Assembly: GCF_009765785.1 (NCBI RefSeq)
Contig: NZ_LMUT01000003.1
Coordinates: forward strand, 129,292-193,291
Source of the DNA: Granulicella sp. L46
Lineage (GTDB): Bacteria; Acidobacteriota; Terriglobia; Terriglobales; Acidobacteriaceae
DNA: 64,000 nucleotides
Reading direction: 5' to 3'
Below, one piece after another: positions 50,101 to 59,504 of this stretch (positions within the stretch are counted from its first letter, which is position 1; every line of letters starts with the position of its first letter). The position numbers and the translations under genes were made by a program. Below the pieces are notes generated by a model. The model was not told the origin of the DNA, did not search any database, and was given only the letters and a program-made list of their open reading frames with translations.

Positions 50101-52530
50101 ATGAAATTGACGAGAGCCGTGCTGTGCCTGGTGGTTTTAAGTAGTGCTCTACCCATCAGGGCCGACGACGCCCGCTTTGATCTACCTGGCCCGAGGATCG
50201 ATGTGTATGTAACTCGTGGCAACGCAACCTTGCCGATCGCCCAGGTGCCGGAGCTGCAGCCAAATGACAAACTGAGAGTCAAAACAGACCTTCCCGCGAC
50301 GCAGTCCAATCACCTTTTGCTCATCGTGGCCTTCTTGCGTGGCACAACGAACGAACCGCCGGACAACTGGTTTACTAAAATCGAAACCTGGAAGCAGAGC
50401 TCACCGGAAGGGACGCTGATCGTCGTTCCTGACGGAGCCCAGCGTGCCATGTTATTTGTTGCACCGGAGACCGGTGGTGATTTCAACACTCTTCGCTCCG
50501 CGGTAAAGGGAAATCCCGGTCTTTTCACGCGGGCAAGTATTTCGCTCAACAAGGCCTCGCTCGAACAGCAGCGAATCGAGCGTTATATCACCAACATGCA
50601 GACCGTCGCGTTGGACGATGAGAAAGTGATCCAGATGCGCTCGGCAAAATTGGCCGCGGCACTGGCATTGAAGCCCAACGCAGACTGCTTCAAGCAGCCG
50701 GTGGCAGACCAGGTAGATTGCCTGACTCAGACCAGTGCGCCGTTGCTGCTCGATGATGGCCACGGGCAGACAGTCGCCGATGCGATCTCGACTGGCGCTT
50801 CATCGGATTTCTTCAACGAGGCGGCACAGAGCGACGACGCTACCTATTCCGCATATGTTGGTACGCTGATCGACCTCGTGCATTTGGTGGTGATGATGCG
50901 CACGGCTCAATATCAGTACATCCCGGCGATCAGCTTTCCTCGAGGACCCACCCTGAACCTCAAGTTGAACGCCCCGCCGTCGTTCAACAAAACGAAATCA
51001 GTCATCGTGGTTGCTCTGCCGCCGATCCAGAGTCCGCGTCTGCCAACGCTGCGGCCGGCAACGTCGACGCAGGTTTTCTGCCTCGCGAACCCTGCACTCA
51101 TGTTGCCATTGCGTGGAGAGCCATTGCTCTTCTCCACCTCTTTCGCCCACGACCTTTCGGTCGAATTTGATGCCTCCGCTTCTATGGCGGGCATGCCACT
51201 CACGCCGGACGCATTTGATGGTGGCCTTGTACGGAGCGACACGGACTTGGCCCGAGGTCTGCAAGCCACCGCTGGCTCCGGGCCTTCGCAGGCCGCGTCA
51301 ACTGTGCGCGGCACACTTCGAGGCTATTGGGGGTTCCGTGCGTTTGAGGGGCCAATTCTTACATTCCAACGGTCTGACGACGGCAACTGGCAGTTGACAG
51401 ACACCAACGCCCTGGTCGCGGGGAAAGACGGGCAGGTCACATTGCAAGGGAGTGACACGGCTTGCATTAGCCACATCGTATTGACGAGCGCCGACGGTTG
51501 CAGCATTCCGGTGGCATTTGCGCCGGTTCCAAGCGGGGCGGACGCAATGAGTCTTAAAATTCCGCTGCAAGGCAAACAGCCTGGCACCTATTCGCTGGTC
51601 GTGCAGCAGTACGGTAACGCCATCCAGAAGACACTTCCGCTGACTGCATACAGCGCAGACACCCGTCTAGATAAAGTGTTGATAAGCCTGACCGGCGATA
51701 CTGCCACGATCTTTGGGAAGGGCTTAGAGAATGTGCTTTCGATGAAGGTGGGAGATCAGGTCTTTTCGCCGGCAACACAGGCTGAAGATCTCGGAAGCCT
51801 CGATTTGCATGCGTCTCACACTGGATTCTTCCCTAAGATAGCGAACGCCGTCGTGACGCTGAAGGACGGTCGCGTGATCAACATGCGGGCGACAAGCGAG
51901 AATCCCAGCGCAACGCTGCAGTTGGTTTCGTTGCAACCGATGGTCACGCCTCGCGATGGAGAGCTTGAAGTGACGCTCGGCTCGCGTGAGGATATTCCCC
52001 TTCGCGCGGTTCTCAACTTCGTCGTCCAGAGTGCGGGTGTGTTTCCACTTTCGCAGTCAATCGAAGTGGCCACTGCGGATGGCACTCTCCGTACCACGCT
52101 TTCTTTCCGGTCGGAGAGCTTGATCCTGCAGGATGCGCACACCGTCGTGGGCTCTGTGGACCTGTACAAGGCATTTGGAGAATCCGCGTTTGGTGAATTG
52201 CATTTGCGTGCCGTACAGGGCGACGGAACAGCCGGCAGCTGGATCACTCTGGGAAAGCTGGTGCGTCTGCCGCACATCAAGGACGTTCACTGTACGGAAT
52301 TCGATGCGCCAACTTGCGTGATTGAAGGCAGGGACCTCTTTCTGTCCCTTGCATTCAGTCCGACAGAAACTTTTGAGTCCGAGGCGCTGGTCCCAACCGG
52401 TTTTGACGAGCCAACCTTCGTTATGTCCATGCCGGCGTCCGGACGCTGGACCACGCTTTATATGCGTTTGCGCGATGACCCACAGGCAACGGCGACGGTC
52501 CGAGTACCACCTCGAGACGCCAGGCAATAA
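50101..52530 (+). CDS. Large secreted protein of unknown function (809 aa)
   Basis: Signal peptide at residues 1-20 (ends LPIRAD). The body is beta-rich with no recognised domain: a first part (about 20-260) contains TLIVVPDGAQRAMLFVAPETGGDFNTLRSAV and a QRIERYITNMQTV helix; the middle has Ig-like strands and a few Cys pairs (SDTACISHIVLTSADGCSIP, EFDAPTCVIEG). No membrane helix or sorting signal at the C-terminus. ATG at 50101 was chosen because it leaves a clean signal peptide; the frame opens at 50062. Standing alone between two transcription units, it gives no contextual hint. Confidence 0.6.
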   Translation: MKLTRAVLCLVVLSSALPIRADDARFDLPGPRIDVYVTRGNATLPIAQVPELQPNDKLRVKTDLPATQSNHLLLIVAFLRGTTNEPPDNWFTKIETWKQSSPEGTLIVVPDGAQRAMLFVAPETGGDFNTLRSAVKGNPGLFTRASISLNKASLEQQRIERYITNMQTVALDDEKVIQMRSAKLAAALALKPNADCFKQPVADQVDCLTQTSAPLLLDDGHGQTVADAISTGASSDFFNEAAQSDDATYSAYVGTLIDLVHLVVMMRTAQYQYIPAISFPRGPTLNLKLNAPPSFNKTKSVIVVALPPIQSPRLPTLRPATSTQVFCLANPALMLPLRGEPLLFSTSFAHDLSVEFDASASMAGMPLTPDAFDGGLVRSDTDLARGLQATAGSGPSQAASTVRGTLRGYWGFRAFEGPILTFQRSDDGNWQLTDTNALVAGKDGQVTLQGSDTACISHIVLTSADGCSIPVAFAPVPSGADAMSLKIPLQGKQPGTYSLVVQQYGNAIQKTLPLTAYSADTRLDKVLISLTGDTATIFGKGLENVLSMKVGDQVFSPATQAEDLGSLDLHASHTGFFPKIANAVVTLKDGRVINMRATSENPSATLQLVSLQPMVTPRDGELEVTLGSREDIPLRAVLNFVVQSAGVFPLSQSIEVATADGTLRTTLSFRSESLILQDAHTVVGSVDLYKAFGESAFGELHLRAVQGDGTAGSWITLGKLVRLPHIKDVHCTEFDAPTCVIEGRDLFLSLAFSPTETFESEALVPTGFDEPTFVMSMPASGRWTTLYMRLRDDPQATATVRVPPRDARQ

Positions 52531-52661
52531 ATGGCGGAAAGTGCGCCATTTATATGTGGGCAAACCCGCTATGTTTTCTATCAGCCCGCTTCCGAATTTT
52601 AGAGGCAGTACCCTGATAGAAAACTGGATGGGTCAATCGAACATCGAAACATACTCCCCAT

Positions 52662-55600
52662 CTACCGCACTGTCAGGTTGTATGACACAGTCTCGGTCGT
52701 CGTGCCCGATGTGCCTGTGACCGTAAGCGTATAGGCCCCCGGTGGCGTCTTGTTCGCAGCGCCGCCTGAGTCGCCGCATCCCGTCACCGAGCCTGCCGCC
52801 AGCAATACCAGCGCAAGTCCTAGTTGCACGAACAACCAACTCTTACGCCGCCTCCGCACCAGCGTCGATCCCACCAGCGCGACGCCACTCAGCAACACCA
52901 CCATTCCCTTTCCGCCGCCAGGCAGAGAACTGCGTCGCGCCGACATCACCGCTACATTCGTCTGCACTGTCAGTGTGGAGGTGACAGCAGCACTTCCGCT
53001 TGGTGTAACCGAGCTAGGACTCACTACGCACGTAGCATTAGACGGGGCTCCTGTGCAGGCAAGGCTCACGGCCTGTGTGAACCCTCCGGCCGAGGTCACC
53101 GAAATTGTCGCATTCGTCCCGCTGCCGGCCGCCACACTTCCACTGTTCGGTGAGATCGAAACCGCATAACTCGGCGTCACCGCCGCAGTAATCGTCACCG
53201 ACACGGCGGTCGAAGTGGAAGCCGTAAAGCCCGTAATCCCTCCATACGCCGCCGCGATCGAATGCGTCCCCACCGCCAGCGCACTGGTCGCATAGGTCGC
53301 CACGCCCGACCCGTTTAGCGTCCCAGTCCCCAACGTAGCCGCCCCATCCAGGAACGTCACCGTCCCCGTCGGCAACGTCGTTCCTGACGCCGGCGTGACC
53401 GTGGCCGTGAATGAAACGCTCGTCCCACTCACCGCAGTAGTCGGCGAAGCTGCCAGCGCGGTGCTCGTCCCAACCGGGGTCATCACAGCCGACACCACGA
53501 CCACCGACGCCGCTGACGTGCTCCCGCTGAAATTCGCATTGCCTCCATACACCGCCGTCATACTATCCGACCCAACCGGCAGCCCAGTCGCCGCATACGT
53601 CGCCACCCCGGCAGTCAGCATACCTGTCCCCAGCATCGTCGTTCCGTCATAGAACGTCACGGTCCCCGTCGGCGTTCCCGTACTCCCTGCCGCTCCCGTT
53701 ACCGTCGCCGTCAGCGTCACACTGGTGCCCGCCGTAATCGCTGAAGCCGAAACGCCCAGACCAGTCGTCGTTGTCGCCAGTGTCGGGATCGTACTGCCAT
53801 AGTCGTTCAGCAGCACTGTAGAGCCAGCCAGAATGTCCGGCTTCCCATCGCCATTCAAATCCACGGCAATCGACGTTCCTCCCGCAGCCAGGTTGATCAA
53901 ATCTTTCGGCGCAAGTCCGCTCCCCGTATCCACGGATGTAAACGTCCCATCGCCCTTGCCATAGAGGATCCCGCTATATGCATTGAAATCAAACAGCGCC
54001 AGGTCGATGTTGCCATCTCCATCGAAGTCCGCCGCTGTAATTCCTCCTTCGATCCCGCCCTGCACGTCGCCAATGCCGCCGGTGAGCTGCAGAATCGTCG
54101 GCGCCGCAAACGTCCCATCGCCATTGCCCAGCGAGATCGCCAGTTCGGGATCAGCATTCGCATCCGCGCCCATGCAAGCTAGATCCAGTTTTCCATCCTT
54201 GTTGAAGTCCTCCACCACGCACGGAGAACCCGCATTCGGATACTGGGGAACGTTGACACTCGCCGCGGTATTTACAGTCGTCGGCGCAGCAAACGTCCCA
54301 TCTCCATTCCCCAAATACACCTGCACGATGGTGTCGAGATCGTCGTCCGCGTTGTATGCACCCGAATGCGAAACGGCAAGCAAATCCTCCTTGCCATCGT
54401 TATTGAAGTCTGCAATCGTTACCACCTGCGGCACGCCCGTCAGAATCGCCGGCGCGGTCGGGCTGTTTAAACTATACGTCGTTACCGGCGTGCCAAACGT
54501 TCCATCGCCATTGCCAGGCAACACCATGAAGCCTTCGAGGTAGATATTCTGTGTCGTATAAATATTCTCGTAGAAGCTAAACGAGATCGCCGCTTTCCCT
54601 CCTTTCTTGAGAGGAGCCAACTGCAAACCCACAATTTGGCTCTGGGAGTCGTTTTCCCCCGGAGGCGCCAGCGACGGCATCAGGTGCGGCACCGGCGTAG
54701 CAAACGTACCGTCTCCGTTGCTCAGGGCCGTCCAGTAGAGCAACCCGCTGAAACTCAACGACGACGCATTATTTGTAATGAAAACCAGGTCTGCCTTCCC
54801 ATCGCCATTTATGTCTCCGACCGCAAATGCCACGAGGCCAAGACTGGAGCCATTGATGGTCGTTCCATTGACCACAGCGCTTGCCGGAATATTAATCGTC
54901 GAGACCGGATTGAAGATGCCCTTCGCGGTTCCCAGCTGAACCGTAAAGGTCGAGTTCACCTGGTTGTTGGAGTAGGTGCCAAGCGTGATCAGGTCCGGCA
55001 ATCCATCGCCGTCCACGTCACCCATATTCGTCCCCGTATACGCGCCATAAGCTCCCGTACCATTCACATACGGCGCCCCCGAAAACGTCCCATTGCCATA
55101 TCCCATCAGCGCATACGACAAGTTCGGATCATCGCCATCCCCCACATACACGCCGCCATTCGCCAGTCCGTTATAGATGTCCAGGTTCCCATCGCCATCC
55201 AAATCCGAAACCGCTACCTCTCCATAGTTGCCGATCGACGCATAGTTCGGTCCCACATGAAACGTCCCATCGCCGTTACCAAAGTAGGTCGAGATGTTTC
55301 CGTTCCCTAGCACCAGGTCCAGCTTCCCGTCCTTATTCAAATCACCGCTCGAAAGATAAGGTCCGGTTGCCGACGAGAAATTGGCCTGGTACGGAAACGC
55401 CGGCGTGGGCGACGCTGTAAACGTCCCATCCCCGTTACCCAGAAACACCTCACCATTGTTGCCAATCAAGTCTTTCTTGCCATTCCCGCGCAGGTCGGCC
55501 GTAATCATGTTCGTAATCGGAGTCGAGAACTCGTCGGTGTATCCCGGCAGCGCCGGCACCATAAAGCTCTGCGCCGCGACAAATGTCCCGTCCCCCTTGC

Positions 55601-56489
55601 CCACCAGCACTGAGATCTGCTGTACCACCCCGCCGCTGTTACCCTGGAAATCTGAAACTGTAACAATGTCCAGCTTGCCATCGCCGTTCACATCCTCAAT
55701 TACCGCGGCAATCGTCGCTGTCCCCGCCGTCGGATACGACACCGCCGTCTGAAACGTTCCATCCGTGTTGCCAAGCAGCACCGACACACTCCCGCTCGTC
55801 GTGAACACACTGTTCGTTACCACCAGGTCGTTGTTTCCATCCTTGTTCAGATCTGCCGCAGTAAGCGCGCTCGCTGTGGAGAAGCCAAAGATGCTAAGTG
55901 CGTAGTCCGTTGAAAACGCGCCAGTCGGGAGGTAACTTCCTTGCGTCAACGTACTGGTCACAACGTAAAGACCGGCAGTCATCGCGATAGGGTCATAGGC
56001 AATCCCGGCGAATATGTTGACTCCGGACGTTGTGGTCCCCACGAAGACCTCCTGTTCCGTCCCGAAGCCTGTAGTTGGTGGGACACAGCCGGATGCAAAC
56101 ACATCGGGGGCGGTGGTCAGGCCGGCTTCAGAATGCAGCAGGACCTCATAGTTGTCTGAAATCGTCCCACTCAGCACATCACTGCTTCCTGGTTGAACCG
56201 AGTAACTGCCGGCAGCCAATGTAAGCGAGCAATTGGGCTCGCGGACAAGGGAGACCAACTCGTTCCCCGGTGCCGAGATCGTCGTGAGGTTGCCCTGAAA
56301 ATCCGCGACCCCGGTGACGGAGCCATCGGTCCCCGTCACCAGTGGCTTCGCCGCACCACGCTTCACCACAGCCTTTGGTTGCTGCTGAGCATGGGCCCCC
56401 ATCCCCAACAACCAACTCGCTACCAGCACCAGTGCCGCACCGCCTCGAACCCGCCCACTCACACGACTCACCCACAACGTAACGGCCAT
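52662..56489 (-). CDS. Secreted FG-GAP/VCBS and Ig-like repeat protein (about 1275 aa)
   Basis: Signal peptide at residues 10-36 (ends GAHAQQQ). Residues about 160-860 contain repeated FG-GAP/VCBS units with calcium-loop signatures such as DLNKDGNNDLVVT, DVNGDGKLDIVT, DFDGDGNIDLAL and LGNGDGTF. Two to three Ig-like domains (Big_3 type) of the ATGxPTGTVTFLDG pattern follow, then an Ala/Ser/Thr-rich segment. Near the C-terminus a hydrophobic stretch beside RRRRKSW is followed by LAAGSVTGCGDSGG and a last beta segment. Likely a surface or extracellular adhesin-like protein. It ends 130 bases before the unknown secreted protein's convergent stop. Confidence 0.85.
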   Translation of the reverse strand: MAVTLWVSRVSGRVRGGAALVLVASWLLGMGAHAQQQPKAVVKRGAAKPLVTGTDGSVTGVADFQGNLTTISAPGNELVSLVREPNCSLTLAAGSYSVQPGSSDVLSGTISDNYEVLLHSEAGLTTAPDVFASGCVPPTTGFGTEQEVFVGTTTSGVNIFAGIAYDPIAMTAGLYVVTSTLTQGSYLPTGAFSTDYALSIFGFSTASALTAADLNKDGNNDLVVTNSVFTTSGSVSVLLGNTDGTFQTAVSYPTAGTATIAAVIEDVNGDGKLDIVTVSDFQGNSGGVVQQISVLVGKGDGTFVAAQSFMVPALPGYTDEFSTPITNMITADLRGNGKKDLIGNNGEVFLGNGDGTFTASPTPAFPYQANFSSATGPYLSSGDLNKDGKLDLVLGNGNISTYFGNGDGTFHVGPNYASIGNYGEVAVSDLDGDGNLDIYNGLANGGVYVGDGDDPNLSYALMGYGNGTFSGAPYVNGTGAYGAYTGTNMGDVDGDGLPDLITLGTYSNNQVNSTFTVQLGTAKGIFNPVSTINIPASAVVNGTTINGSSLGLVAFAVGDINGDGKADLVFITNNASSLSFSGLLYWTALSNGDGTFATPVPHLMPSLAPPGENDSQSQIVGLQLAPLKKGGKAAISFSFYENIYTTQNIYLEGFMVLPGNGDGTFGTPVTTYSLNSPTAPAILTGVPQVVTIADFNNDGKEDLLAVSHSGAYNADDDLDTIVQVYLGNGDGTFAAPTTVNTAASVNVPQYPNAGSPCVVEDFNKDGKLDLACMGADANADPELAISLGNGDGTFAAPTILQLTGGIGDVQGGIEGGITAADFDGDGNIDLALFDFNAYSGILYGKGDGTFTSVDTGSGLAPKDLINLAAGGTSIAVDLNGDGKPDILAGSTVLLNDYGSTIPTLATTTTGLGVSASAITAGTSVTLTATVTGAAGSTGTPTGTVTFYDGTTMLGTGMLTAGVATYAATGLPVGSDSMTAVYGGNANFSGSTSAASVVVVSAVMTPVGTSTALAASPTTAVSGTSVSFTATVTPASGTTLPTGTVTFLDGAATLGTGTLNGSGVATYATSALAVGTHSIAAAYGGITGFTASTSTAVSVTITAAVTPSYAVSISPNSGSVAAGSGTNATISVTSAGGFTQAVSLACTGAPSNATCVVSPSSVTPSGSAAVTSTLTVQTNVAVMSARRSSLPGGGKGMVVLLSGVALVGSTLVRRRRKSWLFVQLGLALVLLAAGSVTGCGDSGGAANKTPPGAYTLTVTGTSGTTTETVSYNLTVR

Positions 56490-56534
56490 CGCGATCCCGC
56501 CCTCGTCACTCGACATGTATTCGCAACGACGCCT

Positions 56535-57188
56535 CTAGCAGTAGAGACGTCGTCGCATCACCACCACCGCACCCATCCCGATCGCCAGCAGCATCCACGT
56601 TCCAGGCTCTGGCGCTGGCGTCGGATTGGTCACCGAAAAGTTCAGCGAACTCAAGCTCGTGATATCCAGTGTGTCGCCGTTCAAAAGCGAGTAGCCGACC
56701 CCCGAATAATTCGCGATCGTTTGACCGGTCACGCTTCCCGTAGGCGCCAGCGTTGTCATCAGCTCATAGTTCAGCAGCGCCGGGTCGTAGAAGATCTGCA
56801 TATCGGTAGCAAACGTTGCGTTGAACAAATTAATGCTTTCGTAAATGCCCGACCCCGTGTTCGGATTTCCGTTGACTTCGATGTACGCGTTCGTCAGTGT
56901 CTCGGACGTGCTGCCGTCCGTAAATGCCCCGCTGACCGAGCTCAGAAGATAGTAACCAGCTGAGCCGGTTACGGTCGTGGGATCTTCAGTGAAACTGATG
57001 CTGAAGTTTTGATTACTGAAGGTAGAACTGCTCAACGCCGTTGGTCCAACGATCGCACCCGACGCGACTCCTGAAAACGTGTACGTCAGGTCGTCCGCTC
57101 TCATCGAGCGGGTCGACATTAATAACAATCCTCCTGCAACAGCGAACCACACAGGAAGCAAACGACTGGGAGACTTCAAGTGCAACAT
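56535..57188 (-). CDS. PEP-CTERM sorting domain protein (217 aa)
   Basis: Exported protein with a signal peptide (residues 1-30, ends RSMRAD), a beta-rich mature domain with YTFSGVASGAI at its start, and a C-terminal PEP-CTERM tail: APEPGTWMLLAIGMGAVVVMRRRLYC, i.e. the PEP motif, a membrane helix and a basic end. Such tails are cleaved by exosortase; none is encoded in this window. ATG at 57188 has GGAGG 8 bases before it, so the longer frame to 57263 is rejected. Follows the FG-GAP gene's start by only 46 bases on the same strand. Confidence 0.82.
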   Translation of the reverse strand: MLHLKSPSRLLPVWFAVAGGLLLMSTRSMRADDLTYTFSGVASGAIVGPTALSSSTFSNQNFSISFTEDPTTVTGSAGYYLLSSVSGAFTDGSTSETLTNAYIEVNGNPNTGSGIYESINLFNATFATDMQIFYDPALLNYELMTTLAPTGSVTGQTIANYSGVGYSLLNGDTLDITSLSSLNFSVTNPTPAPEPGTWMLLAIGMGAVVVMRRRLYC

Positions 57189-57508
57189 AACGCAATTCCT
57201 CCATTTGGCCTGGGTTTCGATCAATCGAACCCGGCCCTTGTTGGCGGTTCGATGGCGGTTCATGGGACGGCAGTTCTTCCATGCACAGCCCAGTTGGCTA
57301 CAGGTGCGGCGGTCTAAATCGCGAGACAGGTAGTCCGCGCGGAAGGTTCAATACAACCTGCCTCGCCATCGGGATCTCATCGCATGCACGCAGCCTAGGC
57401 TTCGGACCTCGAAAAATCCTCACCCAAATCTGACCTAAATGCGAAATAATGCGGTGAACGTCCACTATTGTCGATATACTTCGGCGCAGACAGCCTTGGT
57501 CTCCCAAA
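57189..57508. other. Divergent promoter gap between PEP-CTERM and CadC-like genes
   Basis: 320 bases with no supported gene. Contains the leader of the PEP-CTERM gene and, towards 57400-57500, an AT-richer stretch (TGACCTAAATGCGAAATAATGC) likely to hold the promoter of the regulator gene. No palindromic repeat was found. Confidence 0.4.
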
Positions 57509-59419
57509 ATGTTTGTCTTAGGTTCTGCTCGGCTTGACCCAGAGAAGCAGCTGCTGATCACCGGCTCCGGCACGGTAGCCCTTCAGCGCAAGCCGTACCT
57601 CGTCCTTCGCTATCTCATCGAAAACCGACATCGCATGATCCTCCGCAAGGAGCTCCTCGATCAGTTCTGGGACGGCAAGAACGTCTACGACCAAAGCCTC
57701 AGCAAAGCCGTAAGCAGCATTCGCAAAGCCTTTGGCGAAACCCGCGACAGCTCCATCTTCATCGAGACGCGCTGGGGAATTGGCTACCGCTATGTCGGCC
57801 CCTTCGACGAGTCTCTCGCCGTCTCGCCGGCCTCGCCATTCTTCACCCCGCCGCCGAACACGCCAATCCCCGAGCACACTCCCCAGCTCGCCACAAAGCC
57901 TTCCTTCAAATGGCTCTTCCCACTTCTCCTATTCGCTCTCATCGCAACAGTCGCCCTCCTCATCCTCCAGCCACGCTCACACCGCTTGGCTGCGTCCAAC
58001 CCTGTGCATGCGTCCGTGCTTGGACCCATTCGCTCTGTCGCCGTCCTTCCGTTCTCCGCCGACGCTGCCCAGCAGCAGGATCAATATCTCGGCATGGGAC
58101 TCGCCGATGCCGTCGCCGACAAGCTCAGCACCGCCAACCAGCTCACAGTCCGCTCCTCGTCCACCGTCCGCTCCATTCTCGGCCCTCACCCCGACCCCGC
58201 CACGGCCGGCCCCCGCCTCAAGGTCCAGGCCACCGTCGCCGGCGACGTTCACCGCTCCATGCACAACCTCGTCATCACCGTTCACCTCATCGACAGCGCA
58301 ACCAACGCCAACCTCTGGTCCAGCACCTTCAACACCGACGACTCCAACATCTTCGCTACCGAATCCTCCATCGCCCAGCTCGTCTCCACCGCGCTCCTTC
58401 CCCAACTCCCCGCCAACCCCATCCAGCCCTCCGCTACTCCAGACACCACCCATCCCGAGGCCTACAGCGATTACATGAAGGCCGAGTTCTTCGCCAGCAG
58501 CCGCACTCAATCCTCTTTCCTTAAAGCCATCGAACTTCTCAACCACGCCATCCTCATCGACCCCAACTACGCCCGTGCCTACGCCGCCCTCGCCAGTTGC
58601 TACCAGCTCCAGGGCTTCTACCACCTCGCGCCGCCGGAACAGGCTTACCCCCGCGCCAAGGCCGCCGCGCTCAAGGCTCTCTCCCTCGATAACTCGCTCG
58701 CCGAAGCCCACGTTGCTCTGCTTTCCATCCACACTGATTACGACTGGGACTGGGAAGGCGCCGAGCGCGAGTTCAAAGCCACCATCGCCATCGACCCCAA
58801 CTACGCCGTCGCCTACCAGTACTACGGCTACGCTCTGTTCGGCATGGGGCGCGGCGAAGAAGGTCTCGCGGCCATGAAGCACGCCGCCGAACTCGACCCC
58901 GTCTCTCCCAGCGTCCAGACCTCGCTCGGCTGGGCCTACTTCCTCCTCCGGCAATACGACCAGTCCGCCGACCAGTGTCACCGGGTCCTCGAGCTCCATC
59001 CCGACTTCGTCCCCGCCCACCAGCTTCTCGGCCTTGTGCTCGGTCAGATGAAACAGGATCAAAAATCCCTCACCGAACTTACCGTCGCCCGCAAGCTCGA
59101 GCCTGACAGCAGCATCACGCCCATCCTCATAGACTACGAATTAGCCCGCACCGGCAAACGAGTCGAAGCCGCCAGCCACCTGACCACCCTCTTCGAAGGC
59201 GGCCATGGTGCCTCGTTACCCGACTACTACATTGCCGCTGCCTGGCTCGCCATCGGCGACAAGCAACAAGCGCAGCTCTTCCTCAATCGCGCCTTCCAGG
59301 CCCGCTCCAACTGGATCATCTACCTCCAATACGATCCTCGCTTCGACGACCTCCGCCCCAACCCTCAATTCCAATCGCTCGTCTATCAAGTCACCAACTC
59401 CCACACCGGCGCTAGCTAA
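57509..59419 (+). CDS. CadC-type winged-helix membrane regulator with TPR repeats
   Basis: 636 aa. N-terminal winged helix (Trans_reg_C, about residues 1-95) with QRKPYLVLRYLIENRHRMILRKELLDQFWDGKN and FIETRWGIGYRYVG. A Pro/Ser linker and one membrane helix (about 132-153) follow, then a periplasmic TolB-like/adenylate-cyclase-associated part (IRSVAVLPFSADAAQQQDQYLGMGLADAVADKL) and several TPR repeats (AYAALASCYQLQGFY, YAVAYQYYGYALFGMG and so on). It should sense an envelope signal and control nearby genes. The coding strand is unusually C-rich in the third position. Confidence 0.88.
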   Translation: MFVLGSARLDPEKQLLITGSGTVALQRKPYLVLRYLIENRHRMILRKELLDQFWDGKNVYDQSLSKAVSSIRKAFGETRDSSIFIETRWGIGYRYVGPFDESLAVSPASPFFTPPPNTPIPEHTPQLATKPSFKWLFPLLLFALIATVALLILQPRSHRLAASNPVHASVLGPIRSVAVLPFSADAAQQQDQYLGMGLADAVADKLSTANQLTVRSSSTVRSILGPHPDPATAGPRLKVQATVAGDVHRSMHNLVITVHLIDSATNANLWSSTFNTDDSNIFATESSIAQLVSTALLPQLPANPIQPSATPDTTHPEAYSDYMKAEFFASSRTQSSFLKAIELLNHAILIDPNYARAYAALASCYQLQGFYHLAPPEQAYPRAKAAALKALSLDNSLAEAHVALLSIHTDYDWDWEGAEREFKATIAIDPNYAVAYQYYGYALFGMGRGEEGLAAMKHAAELDPVSPSVQTSLGWAYFLLRQYDQSADQCHRVLELHPDFVPAHQLLGLVLGQMKQDQKSLTELTVARKLEPDSSITPILIDYELARTGKRVEAASHLTTLFEGGHGASLPDYYIAAAWLAIGDKQQAQLFLNRAFQARSNWIIYLQYDPRFDDLRPNPQFQSLVYQVTNSHTGAS

Positions 59420-59504
59420 CGCCACGGCTCCTGTTCCTGGTACTAACGAGAACGAGGTTAACTTTTGTCAGGAGCTAACCGACGCTTGCTCTTTTCTGCG
59501 AGAG

